Source: Pseudomonas kilonensis (GTDB lineage: Bacteria; Pseudomonadota; Gammaproteobacteria; Pseudomonadales; Pseudomonadaceae). From it: a stretch of DNA of 64,000 nucleotides. Positions 8,428 through 16,800 of the stretch are shown one piece after another. The position numbers and the translations under genes were made by a program. The notes under the pieces were generated by a model. That model was given only the letters and a program-made list of their open reading frames with translations. It did no database searches and was not told where the DNA came from. The DNA lies in NCBI RefSeq assembly GCF_001269885.1, contig NZ_LHVH01000034.1, forward strand, positions 62,001 through 126,000. The letters run 5' to 3'. The first letter of the stretch is position 1; every line of letters starts with the position of its first letter.

Positions 8428-9140
8428 AGCAGCCGGTTGCGCAAGGCGGCAACCACATTGAAAGTCTGCTCGCGCACCGTGTTCCTTGGATCAAAGAGCG
8501 TCAGGCTCAGGCGCACGCTGCGGATCAGTGCCGGGTCAGCCGGGTTGCCGGTGTAGCTCGAGGCTGCGATGTCCGTGGCGCTGGCGGCCATGCCGAACGT
8601 CACGTCGAACGCCCGCACGTTGTCCACCAGCACCGACAGGGTCGGCGGATTGCCGGTGCCGCTGCCCAGCAGCAATTGGTTGTTGTTGAAGCTGTAGACC
8701 AGTCGACGGATCGGGAAGGCCAATTGCCCCGTCGCTGGCACCCGTGCGTTCGAATAAGCCGTCGCCGAGGTACGGCAATCGGAGACGACGGTCCAGGTCG
8801 GCAGGCTACCGCCACTCCCAATGTCCGCGGTGACCAGGGTCAACCTCCGGTTGGCGTTATCCCAACGGATTGGAGTGGTCTGGCTGGCAGCGAAACTGTT
8901 ATCCGTTGAGGCATCGATGATGGTCGCCACGCAACCGAACATGCCCACCATGCGAATTTCCTGGACCATTTTGCTCAAGGCAAACCGCGCGTCCTCCTGA
9001 ATCACCGCGGCGGCATTCTGACTGACGTAGGTGTTTTTGGCGGCAATGAAAATCTGCACGACACCCAGGATGACGATCAGGCTGAGCACCAGCGCGATCA
9101 TCAACTCGATCAGGCCAAAACCGCGACTGTACCGGTTCAT
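8424..9140 (-). CDS. pilW: PilW, type IV minor pilin
   Basis: 238 aa. The short leader MNRYSRG is cut before FGLIELMIALVLSLI; Glu5 is present. The conserved block after the helix (QNAAAVIQEDARFALSKMVQEIRMVGMFGC) is diagnostic of PilW. PilW is the largest of the minor pilins and joins PilV and PilX to FimU and PilE in the priming complex. Both ends overlap their neighbours by four bases (ATGA with pilV upstream and with pilX downstream). Confidence 0.92.
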   Translation of the reverse strand: MNRYSRGFGLIELMIALVLSLIVILGVVQIFIAAKNTYVSQNAAAVIQEDARFALSKMVQEIRMVGMFGCVATIIDASTDNSFAASQTTPIRWDNANRRLTLVTADIGSGGSLPTWTVVSDCRTSATAYSNARVPATGQLAFPIRRLVYSFNNNQLLLGSGTGNPPTLSVLVDNVRAFDVTFGMAASATDIAASSYTGNPADPALIRSVRLSLTLFDPRNTVREQTFNVVAALRNRLL

Positions 9141-9598
9141 GGCGGCGTCCCCACCGGGTCGACGGCGACACGGCTGGTCAGCACGAAGCTGCGCCGCGCC
9201 TCAGCGGCGTTGGTGGTGTTGGCGGCCCGGGCGTCGTCCCAGGAAATGGTGATGGTGTAGACGCGCTGGTTCAGGGCAATGGTGCCCGTGGCCGTGGCGC
9301 CGCCGAAGGCGATGATGTTGGTCTTGAAATCGTAGAGGTCCTGGTCCCGGGCCACGTTGAGGTTCGGCGAGCTGGGCGGTGTGATGGTGTAGTCGGCGCC
9401 GGAGTTGGCGCGAATGCGGTCCAGCAGGTCATAGGCAATGAAACTGGCCTGGCTGGTCATGCGCGAACTGTCGGTGTACTTGAGCGCATTGAGCTGGATC
9501 ATCGCCGCCCCCAGCAAGCCGACGCCGAGAATCAGCACCGCCACCAGCACCTCGATCAACGTCATGCCGGCCTGCGCCGCTTTACTGCAACCCTTCAT
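9137..9598 (-). CDS. pilV: PilV, type IV minor pilin
   Basis: 153 aa if started at the ATG at 9598, which overlaps the fimU stop as ATGA; the frame stays open 13 codons upstream, but a leader of 12 residues (MKGCSKAAQAG) fits prepilins better. The mature N-terminus is MTLIEVLVAVLILGVGLLG with Glu5. The following sequence, LNALKYTDSSRMTSQASFIAYDLLDRIRAN, is the typical PilV helix. The protein belongs to the tip-priming complex encoded by the same operon. Confidence 0.9.
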   Translation of the reverse strand: MKGCSKAAQAGMTLIEVLVAVLILGVGLLGAAMIQLNALKYTDSSRMTSQASFIAYDLLDRIRANSGADYTITPPSSPNLNVARDQDLYDFKTNIIAFGGATATGTIALNQRVYTITISWDDARAANTTNAAEARRSFVLTSRVAVDPVGTPP

Positions 9599-10068
9599 CC
9601 GCAATTTCCACCCAATACGATTCGTCCATTGAGGCAAACACCCAGCGTCCTGCTCTGCGCTCCTCTTACGTAATTGAAGCTCACTGGCGTGGCCGGTGCC
9701 GATAACCCGCCGAGGTTGTTGAAATCGATGCTAGTCACGTCTGAGGGTAGCGTCAGAGTCACGCCACTGCCCATCGCTGGAACAACCCGCAATATATTGG
9801 GCGACGAGCCAGTACTGTCATACACCGTCAGTTCGCCGCTCCAGACACTGCCCTGGACCGTGGGGCGAATTCGCGTGGTGATACCACGGTCGATCGCCTC
9901 CATCCGGGCAAAGTTCAGCGCCCGGCGCAAGTCGCCGATCTCGGTATCGGCCTTGGTGCTCTGCAGCGAGCCCGTGAATGACGGCACCGCCATGGTAATC
10001 AGGATCAGCAGCACGCCAAGGGCCACCAGCACCTCGATCAGCGTGAAACCTTTTGTACGAAGATCCAT
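9595..10068 (-). CDS. fimU: FimU-type minor pilin (GspH/FimT family)
   Basis: 157 aa. Leader MDLRTKG, then FTLIEVLVALGVLLILITMAV with Glu5. The block RALNFARMEAIDRGITTRI is the GspH/FimT family signature (SRSEAIKR-like). Two cysteines close to the C-terminus (GVCLNG and GGNCG) form a terminal loop. It is the first gene of the minor pilin operon; the 5' region (10069-10329) is shared with the divergent fimT-like gene and carries a REPIN. Distinguishing FimU from FimT rests on position in the operon. Confidence 0.85.
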   Translation of the reverse strand: MDLRTKGFTLIEVLVALGVLLILITMAVPSFTGSLQSTKADTEIGDLRRALNFARMEAIDRGITTRIRPTVQGSVWSGELTVYDSTGSSPNILRVVPAMGSGVTLTLPSDVTSIDFNNLGGLSAPATPVSFNYVRGAQSRTLGVCLNGRIVLGGNCG

Positions 10069-10146
10069 CGATGCCCTCCGTTGCCGTCGGCTATACCTGC
10101 CTCTACACGCTAGAACAAACCACCGCCTTGTGTGCAGTGCTGCAGT

Positions 10147-10280
10147 CTGTGGCGAGGGGATTTATCCCCGCTGGGCTGCGTAGCAGCCCCAATGAAGCTG
10201 ATTCAAGCCAACCTGACACCCTGCGGAGGCTGGTTTAGGGCTGCTACGCAGCCCAGCGGGGATAAATCCCCTCGCCACAG
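10147..10280. repeat. REPIN (class 'TGTGGCGAGGGG') between fimU and fimT
   Basis: A 134-bp inverted doublet: CTGTGGCGAGGGGATTTATC and the matching end GATAAATCCCCTCGCCACAG, with inner pairs CTGGGCTGCGTAGCAGCCC and GGGCTGCTACGCAGCCCAG. It lies in the promoter region shared by fimU and the divergent fimT-like gene, an unusual position for a REPIN. Confidence 0.9.
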
Positions 10281-10329
10281 TAATTCATAAGTCTTAGATC
10301 CGCTTCACACTCTCCAGGGAGGAGACGTC

Positions 10330-10869
10330 ATGTATCAACAGGGCTTCAGCCTGATCGAACTGCTCATGGGACTGGCAATCGCCGCAATTGTTCTGCCGTG
10401 GGCCGGCGCGAGCTACAAAGAGCTGATCGAATCCATCGAACGCGAGGACACCGCGCAGTTGCTGATCAGCGGGTTGCGCATTGCCCGCAGCGAAGCCATC
10501 ACGCGTAACCGCGGGGTATTGATACAAGGGATAGACAACGATTGGGGTAAGGGCTGGCGGATCATGCTGGACAACAAGGAGAAAACCTTGCTGATGGAAC
10601 GCACCGCAAGCGCTCGTGTGATCGGCAACCAGCCGATGAGGCGCAGGGTGATGTTCGGCAACCAGGGCGAAGCCCTGCACCCCAACGGCGCCTTTAAGGC
10701 CGGCAGGCTGCATGTCTGCGCCAAACGCGGGCCGGTCAGCCATCATCAAGTGATACTGGCGCCTTCCGGCCGCGTCCGCCTGGAAAGTGTCAAAGCCGAG
10801 CAGGCCCTGTGCGAGAAAGGACTTAAAGCAAGGAGCGCACGCGCAACTCTTTCGGCATCGAGAACGTAA
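10330..10869 (+). CDS. fimT: FimT-like pseudopilin (GspH/FimT family)
   Basis: 179 aa. A very short leader MYQQG precedes FSLIELLMGLAIAAIV (Glu5 present), and the GspH/FimT signature follows (ISGLRIARSEAITRNRGVLI). The ribosome site GGGAGGAG lies 5 bases before the ATG. The C-terminus after about residue 150 is basic and low in similarity, and the last 47 bases overlap the 3' end of ispH on the other strand. FimT is associated with DNA binding and uptake by type IV pili in some gamma-proteobacteria. Unlike in P. aeruginosa it is divergent from fimU, not in series. Confidence 0.82.
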   Translation: MYQQGFSLIELLMGLAIAAIVLPWAGASYKELIESIEREDTAQLLISGLRIARSEAITRNRGVLIQGIDNDWGKGWRIMLDNKEKTLLMERTASARVIGNQPMRRRVMFGNQGEALHPNGAFKAGRLHVCAKRGPVSHHQVILAPSGRVRLESVKAEQALCEKGLKARSARATLSASRT

Positions 10870-11770
10870 TGTTTTCCTCGCGACCGGACAGTTCATCGGC
10901 ACCCGTTGCGCCCCAGGCCTGCAACTGCTGGATCACGCCACGCACCAGGACTTCCGGCGCGGAAGCGCCGGCGGTGATGCCGATGCGCTCGACGCCATCG
11001 AACCAGCTGCGCTGCATGTCCTCGGCACCGTCGATCAGGTAGGCCGGGGTGGCCATACGCTCGGCCAGCTCACGCAAGCGGTTGGAGTTGGAGCTGTTCG
11101 GGCTGCCGACGACCAGCACCACATCGCATTCGTTGGCCAGTTGCTTGACCGCGTCCTGACGGTTCTGGGTGGCGTAGCAGATGTCATCCTTGCGCGGGCC
11201 GCCGATGGACGGAAAGCGCGAGCGCAAGGCGTCGATCACACGGCTGGTGTCGTCCATGGACAGGGTTGTCTGGGTAACAAAAGCCAGGCTCTCAGGGTTG
11301 CGAACCTGCAAAGCCGCCACGTCCTCCTCGTCTTCGACCAGGTAGATCGCACCGCCGTTGCTGGCATCGTATTGACCCATGGTGCCTTCGACTTCCGGAT
11401 GGCCTTCATGGCCGATCAGGATGCATTCGCGACCGTCACGGCTGTAGCGCGCCACTTCGATGTGCACCTTGGTCACCAATGGGCACGTCGCGTCGAAAAC
11501 CTTCAGGCCACGGCCGGCGGCTTCGGTGCGTACGGCCTGTGAAACCCCGTGGGCGCTGAAGATCACGATGACGTCGTCCGGCACCTGGTCCAGTTCCTCG
11601 ACGAAAATCGCCCCGCGGCTACGCAGGTCTTCGACGACGAATTTGTTGTGGACCACTTCGTGGCGCACGTAGATCGGCGGCCCGAAGACTTCCAGGGCGC
11701 GGTTGACGATTTCGATCGCCCGGTCCACACCGGCGCAGAAGCCACGGGGGTTGGCGAGTTTGATTTGCAT
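10823..11770 (-). CDS. ispH: IspH, 4-hydroxy-3-methylbut-2-enyl diphosphate reductase
   Basis: 315 aa from the ATG at 11770 (MQIKLANPRGFCAGVDRA); the open frame upstream runs through a REPIN. The three iron-sulfur cysteines are C12, C96 and C198. Active-site His41, His74 and His124 with Glu126 (GHPEVEGT) are present. The enzyme makes IPP and DMAPP in the last step of the MEP isoprenoid pathway. It ends the ileS-lspA-fkpB-ispH gene string, separated from fkpB by a REPIN, and overlaps fimT tail to tail by 47 bases. Confidence 0.97.
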   Translation of the reverse strand: MQIKLANPRGFCAGVDRAIEIVNRALEVFGPPIYVRHEVVHNKFVVEDLRSRGAIFVEELDQVPDDVIVIFSAHGVSQAVRTEAAGRGLKVFDATCPLVTKVHIEVARYSRDGRECILIGHEGHPEVEGTMGQYDASNGGAIYLVEDEEDVAALQVRNPESLAFVTQTTLSMDDTSRVIDALRSRFPSIGGPRKDDICYATQNRQDAVKQLANECDVVLVVGSPNSSNSNRLRELAERMATPAYLIDGAEDMQRSWFDGVERIGITAGASAPEVLVRGVIQQLQAWGATGADELSGREENITFSMPKELRVRSLL

Positions 11771-11843
11771 GCTGTGCCTCGTGTCTTGCGCGCAAGAATT
11801 GCCTGTTGATCGAACCAAGGGCTCGGAAAACAATGAAGATCCA

Positions 11844-11933
11844 TGTGGGAGCGGGCTTGCTCGCGAAGAGGGCCTTACATTCAACATTAATGTTGGCTGA
11901 CACTCCGCCTTCGCGAGCAAGCCCGCTCCCACA
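11844..11933. repeat. REPIN between fkpB and ispH
   Basis: TGTGGGAGCGGGCTTGCTCG and its inverted partner CGAGCAAGCCCGCTCCCACA around a short centre. It sits inside a probable operon, where such a hairpin could protect or separate transcript parts. Confidence 0.88.
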
Positions 11934-11952
11934 CTAAACCGCATCCAGTCAG

Positions 11953-12390
11953 TTACAACGCCTTGACCTCAAGGATTTCCACTTCGAAGTTCAAGGTCTT
12001 GCCCGCCAGCGGATGGTTGAAGTCCACGGTCACCTGGGCGTCGTCGAAAGCCTTCACCACACCCGGCAGCTCGGTATTGGCCGCGTCGTTGAAGATCACC
12101 AGCAGGCCCTGGGACAGCTCCATGTCCTGGAACTGGGAGCGTGGCATGGTCTGCACGTTTTGCGGGTTGGGCTGACCAAAGGCGTTTTCCGGTGGTACGA
12201 CCACGGTGCGCTTGTCGCCGGCCTTGAAGCCGAAGATCGCCGCTTCGAAGCCTGGCAGCAGGTTGCCATCACCGACCTTGAACACCGCCGGGGCCTTGTC
12301 GAAAGTGCTGTCGACGGTGTCACCGTTTTCCAGGTGCAGGGCGAAGTGAAGCTTCACTTCAGTGTTTTGAGCGATACGCTGCTCAGTCAT
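11953..12390 (-). CDS. fkpB: FkpB (SlpA-type) FKBP peptidyl-prolyl isomerase
   Basis: 145 aa. The FKBP fold is split by an insert-in-flap domain as in SlpA/FkpB: VDSTFDKAPAVFKVGDGNLLPGFEAAIFGFKAGDKRTVVVPPENAFG, then a middle segment and VDFNHPLAGKTLNFEVEILEV at the C-terminus. It has no signal peptide, so it is cytoplasmic. Its ATG overlaps the lspA stop by eight bases, and the lspA-fkpB-ispH order is widely conserved. Confidence 0.93.
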   Translation of the reverse strand: MTEQRIAQNTEVKLHFALHLENGDTVDSTFDKAPAVFKVGDGNLLPGFEAAIFGFKAGDKRTVVVPPENAFGQPNPQNVQTMPRSQFQDMELSQGLLVIFNDAANTELPGVVKAFDDAQVTVDFNHPLAGKTLNFEVEILEVKAL

Positions 12391-12895
12391 GGACGGCTTC
12401 TCCGGTTTTCTTGCTCTTGAACATGTCCAGGGCGAGCATCACCGCGCCCACGCTGATGGCGCTGTCGGCAAAGTTGAACGCCGGGAAATACCAGCGATTC
12501 TGCCAATGCACCAGGATGAAATCGATGACGTGGCCCAGGGCGATGCGGTCATAGAGGTTGCCCAAGGCACCACCGAGCACCAGGGCCAGCGCCACGGCCA
12601 GCCAGGTCTCATTGCGCCCCAGGCGCTTGAGCCAGACCACCAGCACGGCGCTGACCACGATGGCGATCAGGGCGAACAGCCAGCGCTGCCAGCCTGAGCT
12701 GTCGGCCAGGAAACTGAACGCCGCTCCGGTGTTGTAGGCCAAGGTCCAGCTGAAGTAGTCGGGAATGATCACGATCTGCTGGTACATCGTCAGCGAGTTC
12801 TCGAAGTAGTACTTGCTGGCCTGGTCGATGACCAAGACCAGCACACTCAACCAGAGCCAGCCCAGCCGCCCGAAGCGGCCCGCTGCGTTAGGCAT
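12383..12895 (-). CDS. lspA: LspA, lipoprotein signal peptidase
   Basis: 170 aa with four transmembrane helices. The catalytic aspartates of signal peptidase II are D125 (GHVIDF) and D144 (NFADSAIS), and the other conserved motifs are present (DQASK, AYNTGAAFSFL, GGALGNLYDRI). The enzyme removes lipoprotein signal peptides after lipidation in the inner membrane. The ATG at 12895 lies eight bases inside the 3' end of ileS, so translation is probably coupled; the upstream in-frame start inside ileS is not needed. Confidence 0.96.
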   Translation of the reverse strand: MPNAAGRFGRLGWLWLSVLVLVIDQASKYYFENSLTMYQQIVIIPDYFSWTLAYNTGAAFSFLADSSGWQRWLFALIAIVVSAVLVVWLKRLGRNETWLAVALALVLGGALGNLYDRIALGHVIDFILVHWQNRWYFPAFNFADSAISVGAVMLALDMFKSKKTGEAVHD

Positions 12896-15719
12896 AATGA
12901 CGAACCTCGCCAGCACCACTGATGTTGTCCACGCAACGACCGCAGATTTCCGGATGCTCCGGGTTCACGCCGACGTCTTCACGGCAGTGCCAGCAGCGGG
13001 CGCACTTGGTGTGGTTCGACTTGACGATCTTCAGCTTCAGGCCGCTGACTTCAGTGGTCACCGCATCGGCCGGCGCCTGCACGAAAGGTGCAACGCTGGC
13101 GGTGGAGGTGATCAGCACGAAGCGCAGCTCGTTGCTCAGCTTGGCCAGATCGGCACTCAGGGCGTCTTCGGCGTAGAGGGTGACTTCGGCCTGCAGGTTG
13201 CCACCGACGGCCTTGGCCGCGCGCTGGATCTCCATCTCCTTGTTGACCGCCGCCTTGACCGCCATCACGCGATCCCAATACGCACGGTCCAGCTCGGAAC
13301 CTTCCGGCAGTTCGGTCAAGCCTTCGTACCAGGTGTTGAGCATCACCGATTCGTTGCGCTCGCCCGGCAGGTACTGCCACAGCTCGTCGGCGGTGAACGC
13401 CAGGATCGGTGCGATCCAGCGCACCAGCGCCTCGCTGATGTGGAACAGCGCGGTCTGGCACGAACGACGGGCCTTGCTGTTGGCGCCGGTGGTGTACTGG
13501 CGGTCCTTAATGATGTCGAGGTAGAAACCACCGAGCTCCTGCACGCAGAAGTTGTGGATCTTGGAGTAGACGTTCCAGAAGCGGTATTCGCCGTAGTGCT
13601 CCTGCAATTCGCGTTGCAGCAGCAGGGTACGGTCCACGGCCCAACGGTCCAGCGCGAGCATTTCTTCGGCCGGCAGCAGGTCGGTGGCCGGGTTGAAGCC
13701 GGTCAGGTTGGAAAGCAGGAAGCGCGCGGTGTTACGGATCCGCCGGTAGGCGTCCGCGCTGCGCTGCAGGATCTGCTCGGAAACGGCCATCTCGCCGGAA
13801 TAGTCGGTGGACGCCACCCACAGGCGCATGATATCGGCGCCCAAGGTGTCGTTGACCTTCTGCGGCGCGATCACGTTGCCCAGGGACTTGGACATCTTGC
13901 GACCGGACTCGTCGACCGTGAAGCCGTGGGTCAGCAACTCGCGATACGGCGCGTGATTGTCGATGGCGCAACCGGTCAGCAACGACGAGTGGAACCAGCC
14001 GCGGTGCTGGTCCGAGCCTTCCAGGTACAGGTCGGCACGCGGACCGCTCTCGTGGCCCATAGGGTGCGAACCGCGCAGCACGTGCCAATGGGTGGTGCCG
14101 GAGTCGAACCAGACGTCCAGGGTGTCGCTGATCTTGTCGTACAGCGGCGCTTCGTCACCCAGCAGCTCAGCGGCATCCATCTTGAACCAGGCTTCGATGC
14201 CTTCGGATTCGACGCGTTTGGCCACGATTTCCATCAGTTCGACGGTGCGCGGGTGCAACTCGCCGCTTTCCTTGCTCAGGAAGAACGGGATCGGCACGCC
14301 CCAGTTGCGCTGGCGGGAGATGCACCAGTCCGGACGGTTGGCGATCATCGAGTGCAGGCGCGCCTGGCCCCAGGCCGGCACGAACTGGGTCTCTTCGATG
14401 GCCTTGAGCGAACGCTGGCGCAGGGTGTCGCCGCTGGTTGGCTGCTTGTCCATGCCGATGAACCACTGCGCGGTGGCGCGGTAGATCAGCGGGGTCTTGT
14501 GCCGCCAGCAGTGCATGTAGCTGTGTTCGATGACGGTGGTGTGCAGCAGCGCGCCCACTTCGGTCAGCTTGTCGACGATGGCCGGGTTGGCTTTCCAGAT
14601 GAACTGGCCGCCAAAGAACTCCAGCGACGGCGCGTACACGCCATTGCTCTGCACCGGGTTGAGGATGTCGTCGTTGACCATGCCGTATTTCTTGCAGGTC
14701 ACGAAGTCGTCGACGCCATAGGCCGGCGCGGAGTGAACCACACCAGTACCTGCGCCCAGTTCCACGTAGTCGGCCAGGTACACCGGCGACAGGCGGTCAT
14801 AGAACGGATGACGGAAATTGATCAGCTCCAGCGCCGAACCTGGCGCGGTGGCGATCACCGAACCTTCGAGGCTGTAGCGGGCCAGGCAGGATTCGACCAG
14901 TTCTTCGGCCAGCACCAGCAGCTTGTCGCCGACGTCGACCAGGGCGTAGTTGAATTCCGGATGGACGTTCAGCGCCTGGTTGGCCGGGATGGTCCACGGG
15001 GTGGTGGTCCAGATCACGATCGACGCCGGCTTGGCCAGCTTGCCCAGGCCGAAAGCCGCGGCGAGCTTGTCTTCATCGGCGATCGGGAACGCGACGTCGA
15101 TGGTCGAGGACTTCTTGTTCTCGTACTCGACTTCCGCCTCGGCCAGGGCCGAACCGCAATCGAAGCACCAGTTCACCGGCTTGAGGCCCTTGAACACGAA
15201 GCCGCCCTCGACGATTTTCGCCAGGGCACGGATTTCACCGGCTTCGTTCTTGAAATCCATGGTCTTGTACGGGTTGGCGAAGTCGCCCAGCACGCCGAGG
15301 CGGATGAATTCGGACTTCTGCCCTTCGATCTGCTCGGTGGCGTAGGCACGGCACAGTTCGCGGGTCTTGTCCGCGCCCAGGTTCTTGCCGTGGGTCACTT
15401 CGACCTTGTGCTCGATCGGCAGGCCGTGGCAGTCCCAGCCCGGGACATACGGCGCATCAAAACCCGACAGGGTCTTGGAGCGGATGATCATGTCCTTGAG
15501 AATCTTGTTCAGCGCGTGACCGATGTGGATAGTGCCGTTGGCGTACGGAGGACCGTCGTGCAGGACGAACTTCGGACGATCCTTGCCAATTTCGCGCAAC
15601 TTTCCGTACAGGCCAATGCTGTCCCAACGCTGCAGAATCTGTGGTTCGCGCTGAGGCAGGCCGGCCTTCATTGGGAAGGCGGTGTCCGGAAGGTTTAGCG
15701 TGGCTTTATAGTCGGTCAT
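12888..15719 (-). CDS. ileS: IleS, isoleucyl-tRNA synthetase
   Basis: 943 aa, class I synthetase. The HIGH signature is at 65-68 (NGTIHIGHALN), and the KMSKS loop reads GRKMSKSLGN in the last third of the catalytic core. The editing (CP1) domain lies in between. The C-terminal zinc finger CARCW...CGRC marks the bacterial type usually sensitive to mupirocin. It follows ribF by 13 bases and overlaps lspA by eight, forming a ribF-ileS-lspA-fkpB-ispH string. Confidence 0.98.
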   Translation of the reverse strand: MTDYKATLNLPDTAFPMKAGLPQREPQILQRWDSIGLYGKLREIGKDRPKFVLHDGPPYANGTIHIGHALNKILKDMIIRSKTLSGFDAPYVPGWDCHGLPIEHKVEVTHGKNLGADKTRELCRAYATEQIEGQKSEFIRLGVLGDFANPYKTMDFKNEAGEIRALAKIVEGGFVFKGLKPVNWCFDCGSALAEAEVEYENKKSSTIDVAFPIADEDKLAAAFGLGKLAKPASIVIWTTTPWTIPANQALNVHPEFNYALVDVGDKLLVLAEELVESCLARYSLEGSVIATAPGSALELINFRHPFYDRLSPVYLADYVELGAGTGVVHSAPAYGVDDFVTCKKYGMVNDDILNPVQSNGVYAPSLEFFGGQFIWKANPAIVDKLTEVGALLHTTVIEHSYMHCWRHKTPLIYRATAQWFIGMDKQPTSGDTLRQRSLKAIEETQFVPAWGQARLHSMIANRPDWCISRQRNWGVPIPFFLSKESGELHPRTVELMEIVAKRVESEGIEAWFKMDAAELLGDEAPLYDKISDTLDVWFDSGTTHWHVLRGSHPMGHESGPRADLYLEGSDQHRGWFHSSLLTGCAIDNHAPYRELLTHGFTVDESGRKMSKSLGNVIAPQKVNDTLGADIMRLWVASTDYSGEMAVSEQILQRSADAYRRIRNTARFLLSNLTGFNPATDLLPAEEMLALDRWAVDRTLLLQRELQEHYGEYRFWNVYSKIHNFCVQELGGFYLDIIKDRQYTTGANSKARRSCQTALFHISEALVRWIAPILAFTADELWQYLPGERNESVMLNTWYEGLTELPEGSELDRAYWDRVMAVKAAVNKEMEIQRAAKAVGGNLQAEVTLYAEDALSADLAKLSNELRFVLITSTASVAPFVQAPADAVTTEVSGLKLKIVKSNHTKCARCWHCREDVGVNPEHPEICGRCVDNISGAGEVRHYA

Positions 15720-15732
15720 TTAAGGCTCTTCA

Positions 15733-16671
15733 TTAGCGATTGGCGCTGGTTGCGACAAGGGCACGGGCGGCGGCGATATCTGCATGGATCGCCGTCTTGA
15801 GCGCCTCCAGAGAGGCAAAACGCTGCTCTTCACGCAGCTTATGGTGGAAAACCACCGTCAAACGCCGGTCATACAGATCGCCGGCAAAATCCAGAACATG
15901 TACTTCAAGGTGGGCCTTGCCATCGCCCTGGACCGTGGGTCGCACACCGATGTTGGCAACGCCGGGCCAGGTCTTGCCGTCGATCTCGACACTCACCAGG
16001 AACACCCCGGTGAGCGGCACACGACGGCGCTTGAGCTGCACGTTAGCCGTTGGCGTGCCCAATTGGCGCGCCAGTTTCTGCCCGTGCAGAATCCGTCCGG
16101 CAATCCGGTACGGCCGGCCAAGCAAGCGCTCGGCCAATTCGAAGTCGGCAGCCGCCAGGGCATTGCGGACCTGGGTGCTGCTGACGCGCAAGCCATCCAT
16201 CTCGACAGTCTGCGCCGCTTCGACAGTGAAGCCCTGGGCGATACCGGCCTGTTGCAGGTAGTCGAAATCCCCGGACCGGTCACAGCCGAAACGGAAATCA
16301 TCGCCAACCTCCAGATGCTTCACATCGAGACCGTCCACCAGGATGGTATCGACGAATGCGGCGGCACTGAGCTTGCTCAGGCGCTGGTTGAAGGCCAGGC
16401 ACAGGACCCGGTCGACGCCTTCGGCGGCCAGCAGTTGCAGCTTGTCCCGCAACCGAGCCAGACGGGCCGGGGCGGTGTCCGGGGCGAAAAATTCCCGCGG
16501 CTGCGGCTCGAAGATCACCACGCAGCTAGGCAAGCCCAATTCCAGCGCACGCTCGCGCAGCCGCGCCAGGATAGCCTGGTGGCCACGGTGAACACCGTCA
16601 AAGTTGCCAATAGTGGCGACACAGCCCCGATGTTGGGGGCGCAGGTTGTGGAGGCCTCGAACCAGCTGCAT
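15733..16671 (-). CDS. ribF: RibF, bifunctional riboflavin kinase / FAD synthetase
   Basis: 312 aa from the ATG at 16671 (MQLVRGLHNLRPQHRG), the usual start in Pseudomonas; an in-frame ATG six codons upstream is possible. The N-terminal nucleotidyltransferase domain has the GNFDGVHRGHQAIL motif and the ISSTQVRNAL-like SSTQVRNAL motif. The C-terminal flavokinase domain has GTPTANVQLKR and the GVANIGVRPT block. The enzyme makes FMN and FAD from riboflavin. It leads the ileS operon; murJ lies 129 bases upstream on the same strand. Confidence 0.96.
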   Translation of the reverse strand: MQLVRGLHNLRPQHRGCVATIGNFDGVHRGHQAILARLRERALELGLPSCVVIFEPQPREFFAPDTAPARLARLRDKLQLLAAEGVDRVLCLAFNQRLSKLSAAAFVDTILVDGLDVKHLEVGDDFRFGCDRSGDFDYLQQAGIAQGFTVEAAQTVEMDGLRVSSTQVRNALAAADFELAERLLGRPYRIAGRILHGQKLARQLGTPTANVQLKRRRVPLTGVFLVSVEIDGKTWPGVANIGVRPTVQGDGKAHLEVHVLDFAGDLYDRRLTVVFHHKLREEQRFASLEALKTAIHADIAAARALVATSANR

Positions 16672-16800
16672 AACGCGCTTCTTGCTCATAAAGTGGCCGA
16701 TTATAACCACACCCGGCGGCCGACGACAGGCAACACCGCACCCCAAAGTGATCGAACCGACAAAACCACTGCCTGGCCCGGGATTATCGGGTGCTTGCCC

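Noticed and set aside
12813..15698. A 961-codon open frame opposite ileS
   Set aside because: It mirrors ileS on the other strand; high GC leaves the antisense frame open and its composition (many His, Gln, Arg, Val) fits no protein family.
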